A DNA stretch of 64,000 nt. Source: Limnochordales bacterium (GTDB taxonomy: Bacteria > Bacillota > Limnochordia > Limnochordales > DUMU01). The stretch lies in assembly GCA_014896315.1 (NCBI GenBank), contig JADBKP010000002.1, forward strand, positions 62,001 through 126,000. The letters are read 5' to 3'. Position numbers and translations under genes: made by a program. The stretch's first letter is position 1. Each line of letters starts with the position of its first letter. Shown one piece after another: positions 28,210 to 38,239 of the stretch. The notes beneath the pieces are model-generated. The model was given only the letters and a program-made list of their open reading frames with translations. It did not search any database and was not told the DNA's origin.

Positions 28210-29424
28210 GTGCGGATAATCGGCCACGTGGACATGGATGCATTCTTTGCCGCCATCGAGGTCCGCGACCACCCCGAGTTGCGGGGCAAGCCCATCATTG
28301 TGGGCGGAAGGCCGGGTGAGCCCCGCGGAGTCGTTTCCACAGCCTCCTACGAAGCCCGGCGCTATGGCATCCGCTCGGCCATGCCGCTCGCCACTGCCTT
28401 TCGCCTCTGCCCGCGGGGCATCTTCCTTCCGGTTGACATGCCCCGCTACGTCGCAGTCTCCCAGCAACTCTTCCACCTGTTGTCGGAGTTCACCCCGCTT
28501 ATCGAACCTGTCTCAATCGACGAAGCCTTCCTCGACCTGAGCGATGTGGCCGCTGACTTTGGCGAGGCGGAGAGACTCGCCCACGCCATCAAGGAGGCGA
28601 TCAAGACGCGCTTGCAGCTTACGGCATCGATGGGAGTTGCCCCCAACAAGTTCCTGGCTAAAATCGCGTCGGATCTGCAGAAACCGGATGGACTGACGGT
28701 AGTGCGCCCCCAAGATGTGGACAACCTCTTGCTGCAGCTGCCGCTTGAGAGATTGTGGGGGCTCGGAGTCAAAAGCCGTGAACGGCTGCAGCGGGCGGGA
28801 ATCCACAGCATCGCTGATTTGCGTCTCCTCTCCCGGGCCCAGTTGCGAGCCCTGCTGGGTTCCTGGGGTGAAGAAGTCTACGATCTTATCAGGGGTATAG
28901 ACGAGCGTCCGGTGACTTCTCCCGGACCGGCGAAGTCGGTGGGGAGAGAGTTTACCTTCCCTGAAGATCTTGCCGGCAGCGATCGGATACACCAGGAGCT
29001 GGCCCGGCTGGCCCGGCTGGTTTCATCCCGCCTCGCCGAGACCTGCCAGGCGGGCCGGACGGTAATTCTCAAGGCCCGTTATACCGATTTCTCCACCCAC
29101 ACCCGCAGCCGTACCCTCCCCTACTCTCTCTGGCAGGCGCACGAACTCTACCGGCTCGCCTGCGACCTGCTGCAACAGTTGCCCCAGCCGACCGGGCCGT
29201 TTCGCCTCCTCGGGCTGTCGCTGGCCGGGCTTGTGCCCTACCGGCAGCTCCCGCTCCTGGATGAGGAGTTGCCCGTAACGCGAACAGACCAGCCCCAGGT
29301 AGCACACAGGTCCGATCGACTTGACGACCTGGTGGCACGCATCAATCGCCAGCTCAAGGGGGCGGGAGAGGAGACGCCGTTGATTTCCCGGGGCTGGCCG
29401 CCGCGATCCTATCACCGCTACTGA
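28210..29424 (+). CDS. dinB: DNA polymerase IV (Y family)
   Basis: A 404-residue translesion polymerase. Palm motifs are HVDMDAFFAAIE (first Asp) and SIDEAFLDLSD (catalytic Asp-Glu). The thumb has LPLERLWGLGVKSRERLQRAG, and the little finger follows from about residue 240. It starts with GTG after a GGGTGGGTGA stretch. The C-terminus lacks a clear beta-clamp-binding pentapeptide. The terminator at 29474-29498 follows. Confidence 0.95.
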   Translation: MRIIGHVDMDAFFAAIEVRDHPELRGKPIIVGGRPGEPRGVVSTASYEARRYGIRSAMPLATAFRLCPRGIFLPVDMPRYVAVSQQLFHLLSEFTPLIEPVSIDEAFLDLSDVAADFGEAERLAHAIKEAIKTRLQLTASMGVAPNKFLAKIASDLQKPDGLTVVRPQDVDNLLLQLPLERLWGLGVKSRERLQRAGIHSIADLRLLSRAQLRALLGSWGEEVYDLIRGIDERPVTSPGPAKSVGREFTFPEDLAGSDRIHQELARLARLVSSRLAETCQAGRTVILKARYTDFSTHTRSRTLPYSLWQAHELYRLACDLLQQLPQPTGPFRLLGLSLAGLVPYRQLPLLDEELPVTRTDQPQVAHRSDRLDDLVARINRQLKGAGEETPLISRGWPPRSYHRY

Positions 29425-29473
29425 CCGCCCCGCCTCTGCAGGCTCTAAAGCCATACGGACCGGGTAAAAAGCA

Positions 29474-29498
29474 AAGCCGGGATCAGATATCCCGGCTT
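29474..29498. terminator. Bidirectional terminator between dinB and codY
   Basis: A 10-bp stem AAGCCGGGAT / ATCCCGGCTT with a 5-base loop. On the minus strand, after codY, it is followed by TGCTTTTTA, so it serves codY best. Confidence 0.8.
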
Positions 29499-29507
29499 AA
29501 TCTCAAG

Positions 29508-30296
29508 TTACGCCCGCCGCTTCACCAGATCGCCATTGCGAGCGAAGGGCGAACGCTCGCGCTCCAGTTCCTGACGGATGCGGCGATTGAGAATACGCAG
29601 GTAGGTACCTTTCATTCCCAGGGAGCGGCTTTCGATCACATTGGCCGAACCGAGCTTGCGCAGGGCGTTGACGATGACCGATCGGGTGATACCGGCCTCA
29701 TCTGCTACTCGGGAGGCCACAAGCATCCCTTCGTCGCCATCCAGCTCTTCGAGGATCTTCTGCATGGCAACCACTTCGGAGTAGGACAGGCTACGGATGG
29801 CAGCCCGCGCCCGCTGCCGCTCTTCAGCCTCATCCTCTTCCTCGAGATCCTTGGCGTTGGCAATAGCCATACCGGCCACCGTCGCCGCGAATTCGGCCAG
29901 GAGCTCCTCCTCCGGGGTGGACTGGCCAGCATGGTAGATGAAAAGAAGTGTACCTACCCGCTGGCCACCACCGACGATGGGTACTATCATGGCCGGATAG
30001 CCCACTAGCCGCTGGGCTTCGCTGCCCGTGGAGGTGGCGCCCACTTTTAACAGCGTGGCATTGATCTCCTCGGGAACCCTGCCCTCATTTATCCATTCGG
30101 ACTCAAAAGAGAATCGCTCCTGCTCGGAATCAACGGCATACCCGAGGATCTTGCCCCGCTGCGAGAGGAGATAAACGCTTGCCTTTGACCCATCCATGAG
30201 AGCCGCACAAAGGTCATGGAAGTCCACTCCCATGCCTTCGCGCTGCAGCAGCTGGATCAGGCGTGAGCTCCTTTTGTGAAGCACCGCTTCGTTCAT
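29508..30296 (-). CDS. codY: Global repressor CodY
   Basis: A 262-residue regulator that senses branched-chain amino acids and GTP. The N-terminal GAF domain spans about residues 1-155 with FIYHAGQSTPEEELLAEFAATVAGMAI near its end. The winged helix contains ASRVADEAGITRSVIVNALRKL, and GMKGTYLRILN closes it. It is monocistronic here, with its own strong promoter and terminator, unlike B. subtilis where it follows clpQY. Operon context therefore gives no further hint. Confidence 0.96.
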   Translation of the reverse strand: MNEAVLHKRSSRLIQLLQREGMGVDFHDLCAALMDGSKASVYLLSQRGKILGYAVDSEQERFSFESEWINEGRVPEEINATLLKVGATSTGSEAQRLVGYPAMIVPIVGGGQRVGTLLFIYHAGQSTPEEELLAEFAATVAGMAIANAKDLEEEDEAEERQRARAAIRSLSYSEVVAMQKILEELDGDEGMLVASRVADEAGITRSVIVNALRKLGSANVIESRSLGMKGTYLRILNRRIRQELERERSPFARNGDLVKRRA

Positions 30297-30364
30297 CCTG
30301 ACTCAGAACCTCCGCTCCGATATCGGGTCTGAGGAGCTGACCCGTCATAATAGCCAATAGCTAG

Positions 30365-30423
30365 GACTATTAACAAAATAGTCTCCCCAGTGCAAGTATA
30401 CCGATATCAACCGAGCTTGTCAA
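30365..30423 (-). promoter_or_regulatory. codY promoter with start-site palindrome
   Basis: Minus strand: TTGACA (30418-30423), a 17-base spacer and TATACT (30395-30400), a near-consensus sigma-A promoter. Just downstream is a perfect 7-bp inverted repeat GACTATT-TTGTT-AATAGTC (30365-30383), starting within a few bases of the expected transcription start, so it could be an operator or a 5' hairpin. It does not match the CodY box. The rest of 30297-30676 holds the tRNA-Leu promoter and no gene. Confidence 0.75.
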
Positions 30424-30632
30424 CGAATTCACAGATCAGGTTCGCAATTCCTCATCGTTTCTCTGCCATTATCACGAAATTTAGGGCAAAGTTCACCCGA
30501 CACATTTTTCCAGTGCGCCGGTCGCCACAAACTGGTGATGGAGCGGGACGAACCAGTCCGTGTGTAGACCGGCAAGTATCTGTGCAGCCTGCTTGTCCCT
30601 GGGCCAAAAAGCAGAAAAGCGCGCAGAGGGGG

Positions 30633-30661
30633 TTGCGCTACTCCCCAGCAGGTGTTACAAT
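30633..30661 (+). promoter_or_regulatory. tRNA-Leu promoter
   Basis: TTGCGC (30633-30638), a 17-base spacer and TACAAT (30656-30661), ending 15 bases before the tRNA 5' end. Confidence 0.7.
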
Positions 30662-30676
30662 ACAAGCGCTGGCGGT

Positions 30677-30763
30677 GCCGAAGTGGTGGAATTGGCAGAC
30701 GCGCTACATTCAGGGTGTAGTGGGCTTACGCCCGTGCGGGTTCAAATCCCGCCTTCGGCACCA
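30677..30763 (+). tRNA. tRNA-Leu (anticodon CAG)
   Basis: An 87-base class II tRNA. The acceptor stem pairs GCCGAAG with CTTCGGC, followed by discriminator A and an encoded CCA. The anticodon arm CTACA-TTCAGGG-TGTAG gives CAG. A long variable arm (TGGGCTTACGCCCGT) and a GCGGGTTCAAATCCCGC T-arm are present, as expected for leucine. Confidence 0.96.
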
Positions 30764-30772
30764 AAAAGTTTT

Positions 30773-30798
30773 GCACCGGTTACAGCCGGTGCTTTTTT
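30773..30798 (+). terminator. Intrinsic terminator after tRNA-Leu, upstream of darA
   Basis: Stem GCACCGG / CCGGTGC (30773-30779 and 30786-30792), 6-base loop, then six T. It lies only 36 bases before the darA start and leaves no room for a separate full promoter. Confidence 0.85.
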
Positions 30799-30833
30799 GC
30801 AACCGAAGAGCTCCGTGGCGGAGGAGGAAACCC

Positions 30834-31154
30834 ATGAAGCTGATGCTGGCGGTCCTGGAAGACGATGACGTTCCCGCCTTGATGGAAGCTTTGGCTGCCG
30901 CCCGCATCGGCGCCACCAAGCTGGCCAGCACCGGCGGTTTCCTCCTGCAGGGAAATACTACACTGCTCATTGGTGTGGAAGACACCCGCGCGGAAGAGGT
31001 GCTGCAGATCATCCGCAGGGTGGCGGTGCGGCGGCGCATGGTCCTACCTACTGCTGCCTCCGAAGGTGTTTCCCACCTCAACCTCCCCATCGAAGTGGAG
31101 ATTGGCGGAGCGATCGTCTTCACGCTGGACGTGGAGTCTTTCTATAGAATTTGA
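30834..31154 (+). CDS. darA: Cyclic-di-AMP receptor DarA/PstA
   Basis: A 106-residue PII-like signalling protein. The motif TKLASTGGFLLQGNTTLLIG (residues 28-47) is the cyclic-di-AMP-binding T-loop region of the DarA/PstA family. GAGGAGG precedes the ATG. In B. subtilis the gene lies between tmk and holB; here it follows tRNA-Leu, and expression probably depends on read-through of the terminator at 30773-30798. It converges with folK. Confidence 0.93.
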   Translation: MKLMLAVLEDDDVPALMEALAAARIGATKLASTGGFLLQGNTTLLIGVEDTRAEEVLQIIRRVAVRRRMVLPTAASEGVSHLNLPIEVEIGGAIVFTLDVESFYRI

Positions 31155-31159
31155 CCGAA

Positions 31160-31822
31160 TCAGCCGCTGGTATGCCAATCGGCTGCGGCAATCTTGCGTA
31201 CCGCTTGCTTCTGTCCGGGCAAGCCGGCGCCGAGCAGATGGTTCACCTGTTGTGAGGTTTGTGTTAAGCTGGCTATCCAGCTTTCCACCGGCCGGCCGTG
31301 AATGGGCAGTCCCGGAGCGATCTCCGCCAGCGGTATGAGTACAAATAGACGTTCGGTGGCCCGGGGATGCGGAATGACCAGCGCGGGGCTCTCCCATTTC
31401 CGTTCCACCCAGCAGGCCCGCAACCGGCCGTCTCCTCCATCTCCTGGCTCCTCCCCGCCGGTCACCTCGCCCCACCAGATCAGGTCCAGGTCGATCTCCC
31501 GGGGCCCCCAACGAAAGGGAGTAGCACGACCCATCACTTCCTCAATCCTCTTGCACAAAGCCAGCATGACCGGGGGTTCCATATCCGTTGCCACCGCGAC
31601 GGCAGTGTTGAGAAAGTCCGCTTGTTCCGTGTACCCCACCGGCGAGGTTTCATAAAGCGAAGCGACCGCCAGTACCCGTATCCGGCGGCAAACTGCGGCA
31701 GGAGCAACCAGTGCCAGTTCCGGCCCCGCCAGGTTGGCCAGGCGGGAAAGCGCTTCTTTGAGATAGCGCTGCCGGTCTCCCTTGTTTGAACCGAGGCTGA
31801 GAAAGTAGACGTCCACGGGCAA
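31160..31822 (-). CDS. folK: 2-amino-4-hydroxy-6-hydroxymethyldihydropteridine diphosphokinase
   Basis: A 220-residue folate enzyme that transfers pyrophosphate from ATP to hydroxymethyldihydropterin. Motifs are FLSLGSNKGDR, SLYETSPVGYTEQADFLN, RWGPREIDLDLI and PHPRATERLFVL. A loop between DLDLI and the PHPR motif carries about 25 extra residues rich in Gly and Glu. The C-terminus is extended by about 30 residues. It starts with TTG; a GTG two codons on is an alternative. It follows folP; folB is not present here. Confidence 0.93.
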   Translation of the reverse strand: MPVDVYFLSLGSNKGDRQRYLKEALSRLANLAGPELALVAPAAVCRRIRVLAVASLYETSPVGYTEQADFLNTAVAVATDMEPPVMLALCKRIEEVMGRATPFRWGPREIDLDLIWWGEVTGGEEPGDGGDGRLRACWVERKWESPALVIPHPRATERLFVLIPLAEIAPGLPIHGRPVESWIASLTQTSQQVNHLLGAGLPGQKQAVRKIAAADWHTSG

Positions 31823-31850
31823 GCAGCCTCTCCCTTCTCGGTCTTTTGGG

Positions 31851-32768
31851 TCAGCTCCGGATCATACCCCTCACCACCGCATCGGTCATCCGGCAGGCTC
31901 GCACGGCCGGTAACACGTCGTGGACGCGGACAATGTCAGCTCCGGCGGCAACGGCCAGCACTACGGTCGCCACGGTCCCCTCCAGCCTCTCTGAGACAGG
32001 AAGCCCGAGAACCTGGCCGATCATGGACTTGCGGGAGGTACCGACCAAAACCGGCCGGCCGATGCGCTGGAACTCCGGAAGGCGTCGCAAAAGCTCCAGG
32101 TTCTGCGCCAGGTTCTTGCTGAATCCAAAGCCCGGGTCAATCACAATCCTCTCTCGTGCCACACCATTTGCAACCAGCCATTGTGTGCGCGCCTCCAACC
32201 AGGCACAGACTTCAGCGACCACGTCGTCGTACTGCGTATACTGCTGCATGTCCTGCGGCGTGCCGCGCATGTGCATTATGACGACCCCTGCATCACTCTC
32301 CCGCAGGACTTGGAGCATCCGCGGGTCAAACTGGAGCCCACTCACATCGTTGATGATGGAAGCACCGGCAGCGAGGGCCTGTTCGGCCACTCGTGCCTTA
32401 CGCGTGTCAATCGAAACCTGAACATGGGGCGGCAGCTGCCGCACCAGCTCCTTTATTACCGGTATTACCCGGCGCAACTCTTCCTCTTCCGGAACAGTAA
32501 CTGCTCCGGGGCGGGTCGACTCGCCGCCCACGTCGATGATCTCCGCTCCCTCAGCTGCCATCACCAGCCCGTGGTCAACGGCGCTCTCAAGATCGTAAAA
32601 CGTGTTGCCATCGGAGAAGGAGTCGGGCGTAACATTGAGAATGCCCATCACCAGTGTGTGGTCGAGCAGCAAGCACCTGCCCCGCCCCACCTGCCAGCGG
32701 TACGGCGGCACCGGACGGGTGAGGCTGGCATCGGAGAGCGGTAACCGTAACCCCTTCAGTTTAGCCAT
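31851..32768 (-). CDS. folP: Dihydropteroate synthase
   Basis: A 305-residue TIM-barrel enzyme joining p-aminobenzoate to hydroxymethyldihydropterin diphosphate. Motifs are MGILNVTPDSFSDG, AEIIDVGGESTRPGA, SIDTRKARVAEQAL, ASIINDVSGLQ, IDPGFGFSKN and LVGTSRKSMIG. It starts 5 bases after the CPBP stop and precedes folK, so these form one unit. Confidence 0.97.
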   Translation of the reverse strand: MAKLKGLRLPLSDASLTRPVPPYRWQVGRGRCLLLDHTLVMGILNVTPDSFSDGNTFYDLESAVDHGLVMAAEGAEIIDVGGESTRPGAVTVPEEEELRRVIPVIKELVRQLPPHVQVSIDTRKARVAEQALAAGASIINDVSGLQFDPRMLQVLRESDAGVVIMHMRGTPQDMQQYTQYDDVVAEVCAWLEARTQWLVANGVARERIVIDPGFGFSKNLAQNLELLRRLPEFQRIGRPVLVGTSRKSMIGQVLGLPVSERLEGTVATVVLAVAAGADIVRVHDVLPAVRACRMTDAVVRGMIRS

Positions 32769-32772
32769 CCCC

Positions 32773-33612
32773 CTACCAACCAGGGCTTTGCGGCCATCCT
32801 CGCTGCAGTATGAGCACGGCCAGAACCACGGCGTTGAGCGTCGCGTGGGCGAAGACGGCCGGCCACAAGGAACGGCGACGCTCGTAGATGAGCGTCAATA
32901 CGATACCGACCAGGAAAAGCGCCGGATAGGCAATCAGATTGAGGTGAAGCAGGCCAAAGACGGCGCTTTGAGCCAGCATGGCGCGTCCGACCCCAAAGCG
33001 AGCTCGCCAGGACGGGTAGAGAACACCGCGAAACCAGATCTCTTCGGCCAACGGACCGAAGGCGGCCAGGAGCAACACCAGCGCGTACTGCTGCCAGGGC
33101 TCCGGGGTTGCCGCCATCCAGTTGAGCATCTGCGCCTGACTTCCGGCAAGCATCTCCTGAGCCCGCTCCGGTCCGAACAGAGCCACGAGCACGGCGTACA
33201 CCAGTCCACTACCGATAGACTCCACCACGAGCAACATAAGGCCCAGACTGGCACCGTTGACAAGGTGGGAAAATGCAGGCGGATCTCCCAGCCCGATCCA
33301 ATCGGCCAGCTCATCGGAGGAACCTCCATCGTTACGCCCCTCCGCCAGCGGTGCCAGTCGCCGGCGAACCAGGAGGATCGCCAGCCCGATCAGGGTGATC
33401 TCCTGGGCAAAACCAGCAATCAGGAACGCGCTCCCCCTCGCCGCCCTCCCTGCGGCGCTCTCGCCGAACGCGGTAAGAAGCCACTCAGCGGCCAGTCCAA
33501 ACAGGTTGGGAACTACCAGGATCCCGATCAGAAGGGAGAGCATGAGATCGCGGTGGGTGACTGTCTGCCAGCGGGGCGAGGCCAGCCCCGCCGGACCACC
33601 CGTCTCTTCCAT
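32773..33612 (-). CDS. CPBP family intramembrane metalloprotease
   Basis: A 279-residue membrane protein with about six to seven helices. The CPBP (CAAX protease/bacteriocin-processing) motifs are EEIWFRGVLYPSW, AVFGLLHLN and a final FAHATLNAVVL, carrying the Glu-Glu, His and His/Asn metal ligands. Members include Rce1-like proteases and immunity or self-protection proteins; the substrate here is unknown. It is the first gene of a folP-folK unit, but this is not evidence of a folate role. Confidence 0.87.
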   Translation of the reverse strand: MEETGGPAGLASPRWQTVTHRDLMLSLLIGILVVPNLFGLAAEWLLTAFGESAAGRAARGSAFLIAGFAQEITLIGLAILLVRRRLAPLAEGRNDGGSSDELADWIGLGDPPAFSHLVNGASLGLMLLVVESIGSGLVYAVLVALFGPERAQEMLAGSQAQMLNWMAATPEPWQQYALVLLLAAFGPLAEEIWFRGVLYPSWRARFGVGRAMLAQSAVFGLLHLNLIAYPALFLVGIVLTLIYERRRSLWPAVFAHATLNAVVLAVLILQRGWPQSPGW

Positions 33613-33667
33613 CCGGCTTCTCGGGTCGGGAAAGCTCGTCTGCCTGCCGCTCTGTCCTGGTATCCTC

Positions 33668-35194
<1,527 letters not shown>

Positions 35195-35292
35195 TCACCG
35201 GGTTCCCGTCGCCCTGGCTTTTCGGTTGCTGCAGCTCCGGGTCACTCCCGGCCGTGCCCTGCGGGATCAAAAGACTACCTGCGCTTTCGCCT

Positions 35293-35298
35293 ATTATA
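35293..35298 (-). promoter_or_regulatory. Likely guaB promoter (-10)
   Basis: Minus strand shows an extended -10, TGCTATAAT, without a convincing -35. It lies just beyond the DUF1015 gene stop and would leave a leader of about 135 bases, in which no known riboswitch was recognised. Confidence 0.45.
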
Positions 35299-35316
35299 GC
35301 AGACTGGCTACACGCC

Positions 35317-36669
35317 TCACTCCGCAACCGGTACCTCAAGATCATCCATCACGAGCCCGGTAAGAAGCTTGGGATAGAAGAATGTTGACTTGGGGGGCAT
35401 CTTCTCCCCCAAAGCGGCAACCTCCGCCACCTGCTGGGCGCGGGTGGGTCGCAACAGCACCGCCCAATCCGCCCCGCCACCGGTGGTACCCCGGGCAAGG
35501 TCGGCGGCCACCTGCTCCGGCGATTGGGTGTAGTATAGCTCCTTTAGCGGAAGCTTCTCCCGCAGGGGATCGAGCAGAAGACGGTGGAGTACAGCCACGT
35601 CCAGCCGCCGCCAGGTATCGCTCCGCTCGGGAGCTACCCGGCGCATAGCCTCCTCGTCGACGAGGGTGAAAAGCCAGCTCGCTCCCGAAGCCGCGACCAG
35701 AACAAATGCCGGCCTTTCTGCTTCTACCCGTTCCAGGGCTGCTAGACCCGAGGCGACTACCCCTGTAAGATCGGCCGTAGCTGCCGGCGTCAGCTCTACC
35801 ACCTGGAAAGGACGGAGCAGCTCGCCGCAGGCCGCAAGTGGCGCACCGCGCCCTTCCTCCCAATCCTCGGCCAGGCGCAGCAGCCGGTGGGTGGGAAGAA
35901 TCACCAGCCCCGGGTCGTCCACAGCCAGGAAGTACGTGAGCGAGTAATTCCAGCCGGCCGCGGAATGGTCGCCACAAGGCGCATCCGCCGCCCGTCGGGC
36001 CTGGTAGCGCAGGCGCGACTCGTAGCGGTGATGACCATCCGCAATGACCACGGGCTGGCCGGCCAGTACCCGGCGCAGGGGTTCACCCTCGTCTGCAGGC
36101 AGAACCCATAGCTCCTGTGTGACCCCGGCGGAGTCCGTGAAGTGGTAAACCGGAGACCGCTCGGTGGCCGAAAGCAGGCAGGCCCGGGCAACCTGCTCAG
36201 GGTCATTGTAGAGCGCCCATACGGGACTGAAATTGGCCGCCGTCGCCTCAAGCAAGGCAAAGAGTTCCTCTTTGGGGGCGCTGTGGGTTTCCTCATGGGC
36301 CCGCACGATGCCGCTGGCAAAGGGAACAAGGCGCAGCCGGGCCAGGAACCCGAGGCGGGTGTACTCCCTTCCTGCCAGAGTAAAACGCTGGCGGTAGACG
36401 TAGTAGGAAGCCGCAGACTCTTCTTTGAGGAAGCCTTGCTGTCGCCAGCTGCGCCAATAGGCGGCCGCGCGTGTGTAACGGTTATCTGCCGCCGAGTCAT
36501 TGGGATACTCCTCGCCGAGGATTAAGCGGATCACATTTTGCGGGTGAAGCAAGTGGTACCTTCTCCGCTCCTCGGGTGAAATCACGTCATACGGCGGCGT
36601 TACTACTGCGTCGATCGGGACCAGAGCCGGATCATAGCGGATACCGCGAAAGGGACGAATATCGGTCAT
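35317..36669 (-). CDS. DUF1015 family protein
   Basis: A 450-residue member of DUF1015, found by its start TDIRPFRGIRYDP, the VVTPPYDVISPEER motif, HPQNVIRLILG, and VIADGHHRYESRLRYQ near residue 215. The family is widespread in Bacteria and Archaea and often next to serine biosynthesis genes, but its biochemical role is not established. The ATG at 36669 is chosen because the ATG at 36681 directly abuts GGGAGG with no spacer. It stands alone between guaB and the uronate-isomerase-like gene. Confidence 0.85.
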   Translation of the reverse strand: MTDIRPFRGIRYDPALVPIDAVVTPPYDVISPEERRRYHLLHPQNVIRLILGEEYPNDSAADNRYTRAAAYWRSWRQQGFLKEESAASYYVYRQRFTLAGREYTRLGFLARLRLVPFASGIVRAHEETHSAPKEELFALLEATAANFSPVWALYNDPEQVARACLLSATERSPVYHFTDSAGVTQELWVLPADEGEPLRRVLAGQPVVIADGHHRYESRLRYQARRAADAPCGDHSAAGWNYSLTYFLAVDDPGLVILPTHRLLRLAEDWEEGRGAPLAACGELLRPFQVVELTPAATADLTGVVASGLAALERVEAERPAFVLVAASGASWLFTLVDEEAMRRVAPERSDTWRRLDVAVLHRLLLDPLREKLPLKELYYTQSPEQVAADLARGTTGGGADWAVLLRPTRAQQVAEVAALGEKMPPKSTFFYPKLLTGLVMDDLEVPVAE

Positions 36670-36745
36670 CAGTACTGCCATCCTCCCAGACGTTCCACCA
36701 TCCTTGCCATTCTATCAGCCACTGCTTCAGAGTACACGCGCGGCT

Positions 36746-38083
36746 TTATCGCGCATCTTGACGGTCTGCTCCCGGCCGCCGGCCGGTGAACTCCCAGAAG
36801 TAGCCACCGAGAAGCGCCTCTACATCTCGTTCAACTTCGGATCTGGTTGGCTGCCACCCCGTAGCAAGCAATAGTTCATACTGGTGGCTGAGAACCTCGG
36901 CAATGATCGCCCGCGCATGCGCCCATTTATAGATTAGCTGGTCAAGCACGCGGGCGTCCGAGTGTTGCGGAACGAAACTGGTCCCCAGGAGCTCCATCCG
37001 CATACGGGTAATCTCGGTGACCAGACTCGGGTTGTTGAGGAACCACCAGCAACCAAACGGCAGGAGGTTGCGGAACTTCCGGGCGACCACTGCCAGCTCA
37101 TGCTGGTTTTCGCGGGATAGCATGGTTACCATGAATTTGTTCTCCGGGAAAGATGCGCAGAGGTGTTCTACCGCAGAGATCGCCGCCTTGCCCACTCCAT
37201 CTCCCGCTACCCGTAGAGCCGGGTTGACCTGTCGTTTCACCCCTATCATCAGCGCCAAGGGAAGGCCGTACTGCCGAGCCGAGGGTAGTACCGCCTCTTC
37301 AATCAGCTGCGTACGAATGGCTTCTTCCTTGCCGCTATGATCCGGATAGGCGAACTCCGGGGGGAGCGAGACGGCAAGGTAGACCGGCTCGAGGCGCTCG
37401 ATCCAATCCGCGAGAAAGCGGCGTATCTCACCAAGCGTCTGCGCGTCCAGGCCCGTCTCGCCCGTCCGGACCCGGTAGCCCGCCACTACAAGTTGCGGGA
37501 CAACCCGTGGCCATGCCAAGAGGAGCGGATCGAGCCGCAGGGCGGCCAGGAACCTGGGGTCGCGCGCTCCTCGCCCGGCACTGAGCCAGTAGGCTCTTTC
37601 GGTGGGGTCAAACGGGTCGTTGGTCATCACCACGTACCGGACATTGGCAACAGCCAGGACACGATCGACGTACTCGGTGATGCTCAGGTCGGCCAGGGCG
37701 GTCCTGTAGCCCTCCAGGTCCCGGCGGCTCACATCCAGACCAAGCCCGGCCAGAGTGGTCAGCACACCGCGGCAGGCCTCGCTTACCGGAGAACGGTTCA
37801 CAAAAAGAGTTGCCCAGATGAAGTCGGCCTGCTTGCGCCGGGGAAGCTCCCAGAAGGTCTCGTAGGGAAGATCGCTGACCCGCAGCGCCTCCGCTATCAG
37901 GTAGTGGTAACTCAGCAGCTCATCGATGCCAAAGAGAAGCTGGGGCGAGTCGGGCGGATAAAGATGCGTATGAATATCGGTGACAGGCGTTTTCTCTACG
38001 GTTTGCCGCACGAACGAACGGAGCTCACTCACCGAAGTCAGCGGGCTGGCACCCGTATGGACCGCAGCATCCATGGCAATCAT
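36746..38083 (-). CDS. Uronate isomerase-like amidohydrolase-fold protein
   Basis: A 445-residue protein resembling glucuronate isomerase (UxaC). The metal motif TDIHTHLYPP is near residue 37, FGIDELLSYHYLIAEALR matches the family dHY region, FPENKFMVTML and GCWWFLNNPSL match the LPRFP and AWWFND blocks, and FVPQHSDARVLDQLIYKW replaces the MLTDSRSF motif. The start at 38083 was chosen because the open frame further upstream is unconserved and antisense to queG. It has no uronate catabolism neighbours, so the substrate may differ. Confidence 0.75.
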   Translation of the reverse strand: MIAMDAAVHTGASPLTSVSELRSFVRQTVEKTPVTDIHTHLYPPDSPQLLFGIDELLSYHYLIAEALRVSDLPYETFWELPRRKQADFIWATLFVNRSPVSEACRGVLTTLAGLGLDVSRRDLEGYRTALADLSITEYVDRVLAVANVRYVVMTNDPFDPTERAYWLSAGRGARDPRFLAALRLDPLLLAWPRVVPQLVVAGYRVRTGETGLDAQTLGEIRRFLADWIERLEPVYLAVSLPPEFAYPDHSGKEEAIRTQLIEEAVLPSARQYGLPLALMIGVKRQVNPALRVAGDGVGKAAISAVEHLCASFPENKFMVTMLSRENQHELAVVARKFRNLLPFGCWWFLNNPSLVTEITRMRMELLGTSFVPQHSDARVLDQLIYKWAHARAIIAEVLSHQYELLLATGWQPTRSEVERDVEALLGGYFWEFTGRRPGADRQDAR

Positions 38084-38239
38084 TACCACCTTTCCCTCGC
38101 TTGCGCCGCCTAACCCTTTCGCTCTTGCTCCCGGTTTCCCTGTTGTGTCTTCCGGCGAACCGGTCGTGAGAGCTGGCAGCAGCACCGGCGGTAACGTACA
38201 ATAATGACAATAGTGACAATGAACAGGAAAGGGGCGCTG

